DNA of 64,000 nt from Prionace glauca (lineage: Eukaryota > Chordata > Chondrichthyes > Carcharhiniformes > Carcharhinidae). The translations under genes and the position numbers were made by a program. Position 1 is the stretch's first letter, and each line of letters begins with the position of its first letter. A model generated the notes under the pieces. It was not told the origin of the DNA. It saw only the letters and a list, made by a program, of their open reading frames with translations, and did no database searches. This document shows positions 53,076-64,000 of this stretch, piece by piece. The stretch is from contig CM075760.1 of assembly GCA_037974335.1 (NCBI GenBank), positions 56,414,890-56,478,889 of the forward strand, given 5' to 3'.

Positions 53076-53517
53076 TTTTTTTAAAGAGTGCCCTTGGGGC
53101 TTCACTGGAACATTGCAGCAGGATAAGGAGGGACTCGTAGGCAGGGAGAGCGAGGATGAAAACAGGCTGTGAGTTGGAATTCTCGAAATGAGCCACACAT
53201 TTCTTCTCAGAGAAGAAACCAGCGTCAGCCAAAGTGCAGCAATTCAGACAAAAACAGGAAACGCTGCCTGCATTAAGGCAGTCAGTAACTGCAAGTGAGA
53301 AACCGAGTTCAGGTTTCAGATTGATGTCTTTGTTATGATGGCTGGAAGATGTAAGAGATGGAGAGTTATTTTTATTCTTCTGCCCCATGTGGTTGTTGTA
53401 ACCTCTCGCCTCTTGTCTAAATGAATATTTCAAAAGATCGGTAAATGTCGGCCACATTTCTCTCGGTCTTGCCTCACAAACAGTCCAGGTTGTAGGCAGA
53501 TTTCCTTTCTGAAAGCA
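53076..53517. other. No recognised gene
   Basis: A 153-codon open frame on the minus strand (53059-53520) has no motif I know and no homologue I recognise. Its Cys-rich segment (SVSCFCLNCCTL) does not form a known pattern. Confidence 0.3.
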
Positions 53518-53890
53518 CATAAAAACAAGAAGCAGGATTAGGCCACCTGGCCCTCCGAGCCTGATCCGCCATTCAATGAAAACATCTTTTTTCTGGATTC
53601 AACTCCACTTTCCCGCCCGCTCGCCATAACCCTGAATTCCTTTACTGCTCAAAAATCTATCTTTGTCTTAAAAATGTTTAACGATGCAGCCTCAACTGTT
53701 TCACCGGATAGGGATTTATACAGATTCACAACCATTTAGATGATGAGGTTCCTCCTCAACACAATCCAAAATCTCTCCATCTTTATGAGAAGTCTTGTCC
53801 CTCGTTCTAATTTCATCTCAGTGGAAACAGCCTCCTTGCTTCTATCATATTTATTCCCTTCATATTTGTATGCGTTTCTATAAGACCACA
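53518..53890 (-). repeat. CR1-clade LINE 3' end
   Basis: Inverted tail aaaacaagaagcaggattag, ccgagcctgatccgccattc, and a decayed coding end. A run of 17 C with one interruption follows at 53893-53909. Confidence 0.65.
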
Positions 53891-54449
53891 CCACCCCCCC
53901 CCCCCCCCCACCACCACCATTTTCTTCCAAACCCCAATGAGCATTGTTGCAGCATTGGTGCACAGTATTTGCTTTTGCAAAAACGGATGAGCGTTTTATT
54001 ATGGTCTCTATTATTCAGCCGAATTTTCAATTCTACATTTCTATTAATTATATTTAAATTCCACCTGTCACCGCTGGTGAGATTTGAACTCGTGTGTCGA
54101 GAGCACTAGACAGTACTTTCTCAAGACACAGCCATTACCATGATAAAATCACAAGGGTAGTCGATACTTGGGAATACCATCAAAAGGAGATTCACTCTCG
54201 AAGTCATTCACCATCCCGACTTGGAAATTTAGGGGCCGTTTCTTCAGTACTGATGGGTCATAATGCTGGAATTTTCAGAATTTTATGTATTTCAATCAGG
54301 TCTCCCATTCTGCCAAATTGAATTGAATGCACGCCTCAATCTCTCTTCAAAGGACATGTATCAGTCTGGTGAAATTTTGGTGCACCCCATCTATAACAAG
54401 TACGTTCTTCCTCACACTCCTATCTATACCCAGGCACACTGATGGCACA

Positions 54450-54733
54450 CTGACATCGTAGTTAGCACTACTGTATCATAGCAGCAGGGACTCGGGTTCG
54501 ATTCCTGGCTTTGGTCGTTGTCCGTGCAGAGTCCGCATGTTGTCCCCGTATCTGTTTAGGTTTTCTCCGGGAGCTCCGGTTTCCTCCCACAGTCTGAAAG
54601 ATGTACTGACAATGCTAAATTCTACACCAATGTACTGGAACAGGCGCCAGAGTGTGACGAATAGAGGATTATCACAGTGACATTATTGCAATATTAATGT
54701 AAAGCTACCAGTGACACAAAGAAATAGACTTAA
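54450..54733 (+). repeat. tRNA-derived SINE (HE1 type)
   Basis: Head gactcgggttcgattcctgg, body gggagctccggtttcctccc, tail aacaggcgccagagtgtgac and attgcaatattaatgtaaag. Confidence 0.82.
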
Positions 54734-55318
54734 ATGTTATTGTTGAATTCAAAAAAATCAAATTGCATTCGGCGCACTGAGGGTGCTGGGTGGGGAAGTG
54801 ATGTGAACGGTATGCCTATACAATTAGTCTGGGACACTTCAGTGGCATGGTCACTGTCCTACAATCTCCACCTTCCAAACATGCTATTCAGTTTTGAATT
54901 AATTATTGAGCAACCTGTATGAATACATGAGCATTTCTATTTCAATGTCCAAATGCGCCTTACGTCCGCCCCCTGCTGACTGCCCATTGCACAGCGGGAA
55001 CAGGCGGTTGTCACGATTCTCTCTGTTTTTCCTCTGGATGATCAGAGGTGCCGACATTAATACAACTCAAACATTATCTGCAAACAGCCAGAACCAAAAT
55101 TACAACTACAGAGACCAAAAGGAGAGAAAAAGGCACAAACTGGGCAGTGCCGATGGTTTCAGGACATGGAAATTAATCTGTTCTGACGTGTGCTGTAGAT
55201 TTGAGCTCATGGCTCAGCGCTGAAAGAGTTAATGGAAAAGTGAACATGCGATGAGCAGGAGCTACTGTAAGTGCTTCAGTGCAAGTAAGACCAGAACCTT
55301 GCAGTCATGCATTATAGT
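54734..55318. other. No recognised feature
   Basis: No gene or repeat recognised. Confidence 0.35.
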
Positions 55319-55552
55319 GAGCAATCTCTCTCTCTCTCTCTCTCTCTCTGTCTCCTAGTCTCTCTCTTTCTCTCTCCCTCTCTCACTGAATCTCTCTCTC
55401 TTTCTCTCACTCTCACTCTCTCACTCTCACTGTCTTTCACTGTCTTTCTCTCAGTCTCTCTCTCTGACTGTCTCTCTCTATCTATCTCTCAGTCTCTCTC
55501 TCTCTGACTTTCAATCTCTCTCTTTCTCTTTCTCTCACTCTCTTTCTCTCTC
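55319..55552. repeat. CT-rich simple repeat
   Basis: Long runs of ctctct with interspersed gtctctc and ttctctc. Confidence 0.9.
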
Positions 55553-55740
55553 ACGCACACATACTTTCACACACGCACACACAAACAAGCACTCACACAG
55601 AAAAACTCACACTCAGACATGCACACACACTCAGACAACAGCGCAAACTCACTTAGACAAAAGCTGACACAGAAAAGCACACACACACACACAAACACAG
55701 ACGTGGACAGACAGGCTGATTATCTCAGGCATTATGACAT
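55540..55740 (-). repeat. CA-rich sequence, inverted paralogue of 51715-51930
   Basis: Contains acactcagacatgcacacac, acaaaagctgacacagaaaa and acagacgtggacagacaggc, the reverse complement order of the 51.7-51.9 kb block. Confidence 0.75.
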
Positions 55741-55977
55741 ACAAACATAAACACACACATGCACACACACACACACACACACACACAGATACACGCACAC
55801 ACACACATAGATACACACGCTGTCAGATAAACACACACATGGATGCGCGCTGATACACACTGACAAACAAACACAGGCACACACACTGTCAGACAACAAA
55901 TATATGGACACTCAAACAAGGACACAGAAACACAGACACTCACAGAGCAGACACGAAAGTTCAGACAAACTCAGGCA

Positions 55978-56051
<74 letters not shown>

Positions 56052-56060
56052 CCACTGCCT
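55741..56060 (+). repeat. CA microsatellite
   Basis: Interrupted CA-rich sequence, ending in an almost pure (CA)n run of about 65 bases at 55986-56050. Confidence 0.93.
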
Positions 56061-56199
56061 CTCAGCTAAAAACACACACGCAGATAAACAAACAGGCACA
56101 GACACACACAAGCAGAGTTTCCGAAATCATATGCACGGATGCACCCACACAGAGCTCAAAGGAAAATAAAACAAACACAGACCCACTCTCACAGTAACA

Positions 56200-57770
56200 G
56201 AAAAAAGTAGAAACAGGAATAGGCCATTCGGCCTTCCGAGCCTTCTCCGCCACTCACTATGATCATGGATGATCATCCAATTCAATATACTGATCGTGCC
56301 TTCCGCCATATCCCTTGATCCCTTTAGCCCCAAGAGCTGTATCCAATTTATTTTTGAAATCTCGCAATGTTTTGGCCATAATCACTTCTGCAAATTCACC
56401 ACTGTCTGGGTGATGAAGTTTCTCTTCACCTCAGTTCTAAAGGTTTTACCCTTTATCCTCAAACTATTAACCCTAGTTCTGGACTCCCCAACCGTCTGGG
56501 ATTTTCTTTCTGAATTTACGATGCCTAATATTTTTAGAATTTTATCAGTTTCTATTAGATCCCTCTCAAACTTCTTAACTCCAAATAATATAATCCAAAC
56601 TGACTTTGTCTCTCCTCCACGACAGACCAGGAATCAGACTTCACTCTGCTCTGCAGTAGGACGTCTTTCCTCAGATAAGGACACAAACACTGCACACAAT
56701 ACTCTGGTTTTGGGCTCACCAACACCCTATAAAATTGCAGTAATATTTCCCTATCCTTATACTCACATCCTGTCGTTATGAAGGCCAACATACCATTTGC
56801 CTTCCTTCCTGCCCGCTGTACCATGTGTGAATACATATGGATACCAAGCTCTCGCTGAGTATTCACCTCTCAATTTATACCCATTCAAATATTTTCTTCC
56901 TAATGTTATGACTGAAACGGATAATCTAGCATTTACCACACCATACTGCATTTGCCATGCGTGTGCTCATTCACTCTGCCTATTCAAATCACACTGAAGT
57001 ATCATTGCATCCTTCTCAGAGCTCACCCTTTCTCCTAACTTTGCATCATCTGCAACTTGGAGATAATACATTTAGTTCCCTCTATCAAATCAATTCTATA
57101 TAATACGAACAATTAGGCTCCTAGCACGGATTCCTGCGGTACCTCACCAGTCACTGCCAGCCAATTGAAAAAAAACAGCCATTTCTACCAACTTTTTGCT
57201 TCCTATCTGCCAAGCAGATTTCTATCCATCTCAAGACACTATCCATTTGTTTCAACTTTTTATGGTTCTATGCTATGTGAGACCTTGTCGAAACCCTTCT
57301 AACGTCTAAATAACCCATACACATCGATTTTCCTTGGTCACCTCTATTAGTTGCATTCTCACACAATCCCAGTTTTCTTTTTTGCAAATCCATGTTCACT
57401 TCGTCTGACTATACCACTACCTTCCGAATGCTGAGCAACTTCCCAATCCTGATGTTCGGCTAATTAGTTTACGGTTCACCCGATTTTTCTCTACCCTTTT
57501 TGAAAGGTGGACATTTATTAGCTACCTTCCAATCTTTAGGTACAATCTTAGAGCCTAAATAATTTTCTGAAAATGCCCACAAATGGATCAACTTTTGTTA
57601 TGTTTCCCACCTTCTTACTTTCGTACTCTCCCAATCAATCCCTACGTCCTTTTTTTGCTGCATTTTAAAACTGCTCCAAATTCTCAAATCAATGGATTAA
57701 TTTGCCAATTTGTATGTTTCTTCAACCTTTGGAAGCCATGGCTTGGCCACAGTTACCTCACCACTCTTCC
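56200..57770 (-). mobile_element. Old CR1-like LINE, RT and 3' end
   Basis: Inverted 3' end (aggccattcggccttccgag), decayed C-terminal coding (a frame at 56555-56866 reads LVSPKPEYCVQCLCPYLRKD) and an RT core trace (the inverted SGVPQGSVLG region near 57130). It is strongly diverged. Confidence 0.65.
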
Positions 57771-57804
57771 ACATCGTCTGTACTACTGCCTTCCCTCAAT
57801 ATCA

Positions 57805-58110
57805 CATAGAATCCCTACAGTAATCCCTACAGTGCAGAAGGAGACCATTCGGCCTATCGAGTCTGGACTGACCACAATCCCATCCAGGTCCTACTTCCGT
57901 AATCACACATGTTTCTCCTGCTAGCCCCCTGACACGAGGGCCAATTTCACATAGCCAATCATCCTAATCCGCAAACCTTTGGGGAGGAAACCGGGACACT
58001 CCAAGGAAATCCATGCAGACACGGGGAGAATCTGCCAACTCCACACAGACGTTGATGATACGTCGGAATTGAACACCTGCCCCTGTCGCTGTGATGCAGC
58101 AGCATCACTG
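57805..58110 (-). repeat. tRNA-derived SINE, inverted
   Basis: Inverted tail agaatccctacagtaatccc, ccattcggcctatcgagtct, body gacacggggagaatctgcca, head tcggaattgaacacctgccc. Confidence 0.82.
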
Positions 58111-58119
58111 AGCAAATTA

Positions 58120-58520
58120 TTATCATTATCATTATTATTATTGCTTATTCAATAATCCTTGATACTTTCTACTACATTGATCGAGTCCTGCTCATTGGGC
58201 GGAAGTTGGTCGAGTTGGATTTGTCCTCCCTTTTGCAATCAGGCATGTCTGCCAAAATTCCACAATGTTGTGTCTTTGATAGTGTCATAGCCGTACTTGA
58301 ATAGATTGGCTGGGGCACAGCTAGTCCCAGAGCAAAAATCGTTATTATTGTTGCTGAAGTATTGTCAGGACGAATAATCTTTACATTGTCCAATGCTTTT
58401 AACATGGGATTAGGCCACATACTAATCATGGTCATTGCATCAGCCCCAGAGAACCATTGTTCGCGCTGAGAGGCAGAGAAGTCACATGTGGGCATTGTGT
58501 CCAGCTTGAGGTGTAATTCA
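58120..58520 (-). repeat. Non-CR1 LINE fragment
   Basis: Resembles the family at 32893-33830 (tcctgctcattgggcggaag, cattgtccaatgcttttaac, cagccccagagaaccattgt). A small ATT-rich run precedes it. The family is unassigned. Confidence 0.45.
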
Positions 58521-58649
58521 CTCTGTTATCTCTCCCAATTTAAACAAAGTTGGCAGGCGAGAGGCCAGAGTGTGAAACTTCACCCATAGAATCAACAGCA
58601 CTCTGAAGGAAGACAGCAGATATTTATCCCAAATCACACACACACACAT

Positions 58650-58687
<38 letters not shown>

Positions 58688-58937
58688 TCAATAATTGTCA
58701 GACTCCAGTGGAATTGTTATTGTGTGACACCAGCCGTTTCTTTTTATTTCCAACAGAGGAGATAAAAAAAAACAGCGTAACGATGAAAACAGTAAAATTT
58801 CAGGCATCCGGCGCCAATGTGCAGTGTAATTGCAGGAAAAACTGGTTGACAATTTGTCTTCTCAATGAGTAATTTGTGAGACAATTTACCAAAGCGGCCT
58901 TCAGCAAGTCAACCACCCGCATTCACAAATTCAAGGA
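58521..58937. other. CA run and unrecognised sequence
   Basis: A (CA)n stretch of about 45 bases lies at 58637-58681. The rest is not recognised. Confidence 0.45.
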
Positions 58938-59009
58938 AGGTTCCACCGAGACTTGAACTCGTATCGCTGGATTCAAAGTCCAGAGTGCTCACCATTACAC
59001 CACAGAACC
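58938..59009 (-). tRNA. tRNA-Gln (anticodon TTG)
   Basis: Read on the minus strand, 72 bases fold as a tRNA: D arm with gtaatggtgagcac, anticodon stem CTGGA/TCCAG with loop CTTTGAA, and T arm with the B box gagttcaagtctc. It closely follows vertebrate tRNA-Gln-TTG. The acceptor stem (GGTTCTG against TGGAACC) closes with two G-T wobbles at its base, so it is slightly diverged. No CCA is encoded, as expected for eukaryotes. Confidence 0.85.
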
Positions 59010-59408
59010 CAACACATAGCAGCAAACTGAAAATCGTCACTAAATAATTGTGACATTTTGAACATCAGGGAGAAATATCAGGCCCATTGCACAATCCCGT
59101 TAATTATCCAAACCTGCCCTTGCTGGTTCCTCCTGTAACAGTGAGTAGGCTACCTTCGACCACATTATATTTCACTGTAGCTGACTATATTCAAAGAGCA
59201 ACGTTAGCATCGAACTGACATAAACCTTACTGCAGTAAATCCACTGAACAACATCAGCTTATCACAGCTCTGCTTTCATCACACTGGAAGCCAATGTGAA
59301 AATATAAACAATTTCAAATCTTAGCAGACAGGAAGGAGTGTGTGAGTGCGGACAATTGGCGCTGTGCACATTCCTGTAACCAGTATCTGGGAGAATCAGG
59401 CAGATGGG
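59010..59408. other. No recognised feature
   Basis: Sequence between tRNA-like genes, nothing recognised. Confidence 0.35.
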
Positions 59409-59475
59409 ATCCTGGTGGCCTTGTGGTCAGGATTCAGCACTTTCAGGGTCGCGGGCTGTCTTCAATGCATTAAGA
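59409..59475 (+). pseudogene. tRNA-Glu relic (anticodon region TTC)
   Basis: The 5' half is clear (tcctggtggccttgtggtca, ggattcagcactttcagggt), with TTC in the anticodon position. The T arm and acceptor 3' strand are not recognisable. It is a dead copy. Confidence 0.55.
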
Positions 59476-60129
59476 TTTAATTAATTGTATAAACAAACCA
59501 GCAATACTTCCTGGTCCAAAGCAGCTCTGCAAGAATCGGTGGAGTGAGATTTGCACTTTTGCTTCCAGGTTGGAAATGCAACATGTGCAGCAGGTTAGGA
59601 AAAAACACAGACTGTGAAAGGCAGTGATATGATGTAAAAAAACACTGCCGATACAAATGGTGGTACAAGATAAAATCTGGGTGGGAACGTGTCAGATTTA
59701 ACCATTTGTTTTGACAGAAATATCACTCAGGTCTGAGTAAAATTCTCGGGCTAAATGACAAGAAAACTTCTTCATAAATGAAACACTAAACTATTTGTCC
59801 TCGACTGATTGCAAGTAGTTTTCATTCAGAAAGCAGTAACTCTGAGATTAACAAAGCGGATTGGAGGAAGTCTCAGACACTACCGGGGGAATGGAGAGCT
59901 GGAGTTCACCTGGAAAAGCAGCAAAGTTTAAAAATAACGGGAACCAAACCAATGTTGCTCTTGACCGTCATCCTGTCTTGCTCAATATCACAGACCTTCC
60001 CTTTAAGATTCTTTCCTGAGTTCTCCCCTCCTTAAGTGCTGCAAATAACACAATAGCTCAATTAATGTTTTGTGATAAATGAGAATAATTCTGAAATCTG
60101 AATCATCTTGAAATAGAGCCATCTGGAAA
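59476..60129. other. No recognised feature
   Basis: No gene or repeat recognised. Confidence 0.35.
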
Positions 60130-60202
60130 TGTTTCTGCCCGGTGTCAAACCGCGGACGTCCCGCGTGTAAGGCGAGTGTGACAACCACTACACTGTAGAA
60201 AC
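60130..60202 (-). tRNA. tRNA-Val (anticodon TAC), possibly degenerate
   Basis: On the minus strand: acceptor GTTTCTA-type start, A box tagtggttgtcac, anticodon loop CTTACAC in a CTCGC/GCGGG stem, and acceptor end GCAGAAAC. The T arm is imperfect: one G-G mismatch in the stem, and the loop reads TTTGACA instead of TTCGAAA, so the B box is weakened. It may be a decaying gene. Confidence 0.65.
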
Positions 60203-60798
60203 ATACCGATGGGTGCATTTGATGTAGTTCCGATTCCCTGGTGGAGCAACTAAACTGGTCCGACAAGCCCGTCCGTTGCCCACTTTAACTAAAAGAGAAA
60301 ATGCTGGAAAATCATATAGGGTGTAGTAGCATTTATAGGAAAGTAAAGAGCTGATGTTTAGGGTCCAGATGACACTTCGTCAATGTTTTGTGTGACACGT
60401 TTGGTTTCAGATTCCAGCATCCGCAGTAATTAACTTTCATCGAGTTGTTTACTTTATATTCCCTCTGCTGGTTCCTCGAATCAAAATGAATGATGATACA
60501 TTCTTCTGCAGTCAAGTTTAGTAATCACATGTTTGACCAAAGCTGTTCAAAATGTTTATAATAATTGAAGGAAAATCCGGACAGTGGGAGAATTTGATCC
60601 CTCTCCTCCATAAATATGGTTATCCTAAATTTAGTGTCTTCGAATTCCCATCAACGACACCCGGAGGATCAGAGCTGATATTGGCAATGAAACAAATTAA
60701 TGGAGTTGGATTCGATCACATGTCACACGGAGTCTTCTTCCCTACATTAAATCAAACCCCAAGTCAAAAATTGCCTCATTTCAAGAATCAATTCAATT
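60203..60798. other. Mostly unrecognised
   Basis: Only a short repeat end at 60400-60440 (gattccagcatccgcagtaa) is recognised. Confidence 0.4.
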
Positions 60799-60819
60799 AG
60801 ATTTGGTTCCGCCTCTCCC

Positions 60820-62120
60820 TTATATTTTATACATTGAGAGAGAAAAAGAAAATCTTCATATCTTCTTTTATATTACTAGCCAGCATATTTATTCTTCTTC
60901 CTCTTATTGTTTTTTTAGTTGTCCTCTGCTCTCTTTTAAAGGTTTCCCAATCCTCTGGCTTCCCAATAATCCTCGCCACTTTGTATGCTTTCTCTATCGC
61001 GTTAATGTCATGGATGCCTCATCGTCCCTGTGACACGTTCCCTCCTCCTTTGGGATGAGTTTCTCTTGTGCCTCCTGAATTTCTGTTGTGCCTCTCAAAA
61101 CACCTGCTATTGCTGTTCCACTCTCTTCCCTGCTAGGCTCCCTTCCAAATCAACTCTGGCCAGTTCCTCCCTCATGTCTTTGCAATTACCTTTATTTAAT
61201 TCTGATACCGTTACATCTGATTCCAGCTTCTCCCTCTCAAACTGCGGGATAAATTCTATCAAGTTGTGGTCACTGCTCCCAAAGTGTTCTTTCACCTTAA
61301 GTTCCCTAATCAAGTCTGCCTCATTACACAGCACCAAATCCAGAATTGCCTCTTCCCTAGTAGGCTGTGTCACAAGCAGCTCCAAACAAAAACTTAGGCA
61401 TTCCACAAATTTTCTTGGGACCCACTATCTGCCCGGGTTTCCCAGCCCACCAACATAAAGAAGTCCCCAATGATTATTGTAACATTGTATTTTTCATGAG
61501 CCTTTTCTCTCTCCTGATTTATTTTCTGCCCATATCCTGACTGCTGCTTGAAAGGGCTTATACCTAACTCGCATCGGGGTCTTTTTTTATTTTTGCAATT
61601 GCTCTTCTCCACCGACAGAAATTCTAACCCTTTTGATCCTATACCGCTTCTTGCTATCGATTTAACTTAATTCCTTACTAACAATGCAACACAGCCCCCT
61701 ATGTCCATCTGCCTCTCCTTTCGATAAGACACACTTCCTTGGATATTTAGATCCCAGCCCTGATCCCCTTGCAGACAAGTCTCTGTGATGCCCACAACAT
61801 CTTACCGGCCAATTTCAATGTGCGTAACAAGGTCATTTACTTGTCCAGTACACTGCACTCATTTGGGTACAACACACTCCATCTTGAGTTTATCACCTCC
61901 CTTCTCTTACTCATCACCGTTTTTTTGTCCTGTCTGAGATTAGATTCCTGCCGCCTTCTATACTGTCTGTTCTATTATGTGGGAGGCCAGGGAGGCCTGC
62001 TATCAATAGCTCCTCCACGTTCTGAAGGGACCGACAATCCCTTGGGAGTTGATGCCTGGGGACTGGAATCAGTTTTAAGATCCTCTCTGGCGAGTGATGC
62101 CTCGATGAACCCTCCAACGT
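60820..62120 (-). mobile_element. CR1-clade LINE, endonuclease region
   Basis: Minus-strand frames, in order, match the APE-type endonuclease of CR1 elements: SLQGDQGWDLNIQG near 61790, a GDF core in NVTIIIGDFF near 61480, and TREEAILDLVLCNEADLIRE then FGSSDHNLIEFIPQFEREK at 61360-61220. It is split over several frames and the RT part is missing. It is the only sizeable endonuclease region in the window. Confidence 0.78.
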
Positions 62121-62154
62121 TTTGATCCTCTTCCTGCCCGCCGTCAGTAACCAA

Positions 62155-62290
62155 TGTCGAGTTCCCTGTCCCAGTGTCCCCCTCTCACACTCTTCTCAAG
62201 TGCTCACTCTCTCTCCCAGTGTCCCCCTCTCACACTCTCCTCAAGTACTGCTGGCCCTGTTTAGATGTCTCGGTTCCTTCTCCCACACAG
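62155..62290. repeat. Isolated units of the 46-bp minisatellite family
   Basis: Two to three units (gtcccagtgtccccctctca, cactctcctcaagtac) of the array at 16.56-17.75 kb. Confidence 0.75.
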
Positions 62291-62574
62291 TCCTCAGTTC
62301 ACTGTTGTCTCCTTATGACCTTACAACAGAAAATGCTGAGACAGTTTGATGTGAAGCCTCTTGATCAGGGTGTTCTGTATTAACGCTGAGAGATAGTTCT
62401 ATCCGAAACCTCTTGCTAAGATTGAACTTTAAATAATGCTGTCAGATTGATTTATGTGACGTCACTTATTAAAACTGTTCTCTCTGTAAGCTATACATCA
62501 TATTGGCTGCAGCGTGGATTTAGCAGACAATATCGATCCTGGTTAATGAAAACCTCATCTAAAGTCCACAACCA

Positions 62575-63400
62575 TAATAACAATAAGACGATAAGAATAG
62601 GAACAGAATTAGGCCATTAGGCCCATCGAGCATGGTCCACCATTCAATTATGGCTGAGAAGTTTCTCAAACCCATTCTCCCGATTTTCCCCATAACCCTT
62701 GATCCTTTCATCAGTCATGAACATAACTATGCCTTTCTGATGTACAATCAATGATCTGACCTCCACAGTTTGTGTGGCAGTGAATTTCACAAATTCACCA
62801 CCCTTGGCTGATGAAATGTCTTGTCATCACAGTTCTAAAGTAAGAAGTCCCACAACAGCAGGTTATTTGGAATCACGAGCATTTGGAGCGTTAATTCTTC
62901 ATCAGGTGAGTGGACAACTGGTGTTCTGAGACTTCTTACTGTGTCCACCACAATGCAACACCAGCATCTCCACATCACAATTCTAAAGGGCTGTCCTTTC
63001 CTCTGAGGCTGTACCCTCGGGTACTAGTCTTTCCTACTATTGGAAACGTCTTCGCCAAGTGCACTCTATCCAGGCCTTCACTTATTCTGGACGTTCCAAT
63101 GAAATCCCCCTCCTCATCCTTCCAAATTTCATCGAGTACAGACCCAAAGTCCTCAGACACTCCTCATGCATTAAGCCTTTCATTCCCCAGTCTTGCCATT
63201 TTCCTCTGGATGATCTCCAAGGCCAGTACATTCTTCCTTAGATATGGGGACCAGAATTGCTGACAATATTCTGAATGTGGTCTGACAAGAGTTTTATAAA
63301 ACCTCAACAGTACACGCCTGCCTTGTATTCTAGCCCCCTGAAAATGAATGCTAGCAGAGAGAGCTCTGGTATTTGGAACTAATTTGAAGGATTTACGCTC
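62575..63400 (-). repeat. CR1-like LINE 3' part split by an inverted-repeat element
   Basis: Inverted tail (agacgataagaataggaaca, aggccattaggcccatcgag) runs to 62840 and resumes at about 62978 with tgtcctttcctctgaggctg and LVRPHSEYCQQFWSPYLRKN-coding sequence near 63260. Confidence 0.75.
62841..62978. repeat. Miniature Penelope-like inverted repeat with target duplication
   Basis: Two short inverted arms (agtaagaagtcccacaacag; gagacttcttactgtg, then ccagcatctccacatc) are flanked by atcacagttctaaag and atcacaattctaaag, a 15-base target-site duplication with one mismatch. Confidence 0.65.
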
Positions 63401-63479
63401 TGACCCTCCATTATTACCAACTTTCCATACCTCCCTGACCCTCAACACCCCATCTGGGCTGCAAATGTTCTACTTTAGC

Positions 63480-63690
63480 TGTGGAAAGTGTAGGATTGGG
63501 GTTAAGTGAAACGTTTTTTTCTTGACTGGAATTGATGTGAGTCTCCATGGATCCGATTAGTGTGCCTGGAGGGTTTTGTCTCTTCTATTCATAAAGGATA
63601 CCGTTCAATTTGTTGTTTCACTGAGGCAACTCTGACACTAACAGAGATCAGCGGCTGTGGAGAGAGGGGGGGGGAGATCAGAACCTGGGA
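63480..63690. other. No recognised feature
   Basis: Nothing recognised apart from a short G-run at 63666-63675. Confidence 0.35.
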
Positions 63691-64000
63691 ATAGTGGGTT
63701 GGAATCTCCCAGTAATGGATCAGAATCTGGGAACAATGGATTGGAATGTCCCTGTTTGGCTGATGCAGCGAATTAGGAATCAAGTCTCTGACTGGTTGAG
63801 GCGGTCAGTAAGCAATCCAGTCTCGGAATGGTTGAGGCAGTCATTCAACAATCCCGTCTCTGAGTGGCTGAGGCTGTCAGTTAGCAATCCAGTCTCTGAT
63901 TGGCTGTGGTGGTAAGTTTGTGATGATCCTGGTATCTGATTGTCTGAGGCTGTCAGTTAATGATGCTTTCCCCTCTTGACTGTCAGTCAGTTGTGTTTCT
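63690..64000 (+). repeat. 36-bp tandem repeat, running off the window
   Basis: Units such as aatccagtctctgattggct then gtggtcagttagc start at 63778, 63814, 63850 and 63886. The array continues in decayed form to the end of the window. Confidence 0.85.

Noticed and set aside
1-64000. CRISPR arrays, bacterial operons or prophage
   Set aside because: The sequence has introns, SINEs, LINEs and TCR segments of a vertebrate. The tandem repeats lack the spacer pattern of CRISPR.
46308-64000. Further TCR J or C segments downstream
   Set aside because: I looked for FGxGT-type J sequence with a donor, YYC with an RSS and a second R-x4-K membrane exon and found none; a profile search could still reveal diverged ones.

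Overview
The window is a repeat-rich stretch of a cartilaginous-fish (elasmobranch, most likely shark) genome lying in a T-cell receptor alpha/delta locus. Three things point there. The intergenic DNA is full of tRNA-derived SINEs of the HE1 type and CR1-clade LINE 3' ends carrying octamer-like tails (TTCTATG or TTCTTATG repeats). There are V segments of IgNAR type, known only from cartilaginous fishes. A TCR constant region of delta character follows them in the same orientation.

Layout. 0-12 kb: LINE/SINE debris with one inverted, apparently intact TCR V segment (2.85-3.32 kb, minus strand) and one V pseudogene (6.09-6.41 kb, plus strand). 12-22 kb: a C2H2 zinc-finger exon (minus strand), a nested Ty3/Gypsy fossil, a 46-bp minisatellite, a G-rich array and a CpG-rich promoter-like patch. 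22-30 kb: more LINE/SINE material, Penelope-like inverted terminal repeats and a second CpG-rich promoter-like patch. 30.6-46.3 kb: a NAR-TCR type receptor gene on the plus strand. 46-64 kb: repeats, microsatellites, a large palindrome, two tRNA-like genes and one tRNA relic; I see no further V, J or C segment there.

Receptor gene, in order: leader exon, NAR-type V with a 23-type RSS, a 16-bp D flanked by two 12-RSSs, a J with a 23-RSS and splice donor, a second NAR-type V that is already fused to its J in the germline and lacks a leader, a leaderless TCR delta-type supporting V with its own 23-RSS, a J with a 12-RSS, and three coding exons of a delta-like constant region (Ig domain, connecting peptide with one Cys, transmembrane segment with the R-x4-K pattern). 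Every internal junction is phase 1. The known doubly rearranging NAR-TCR (NAR V - TCR delta V - C delta) is therefore readable here. The extra germline-joined NAR exon lies exactly between the two rearranging cassettes, is open throughout and is a multiple of three, so it could be included as a third variable domain. That is the most interesting feature of the window and is an inference, not something shown by transcripts.

Functions are assigned by motif recognition only. LINE and SINE boundaries are approximate, typically within 10-30 bases.
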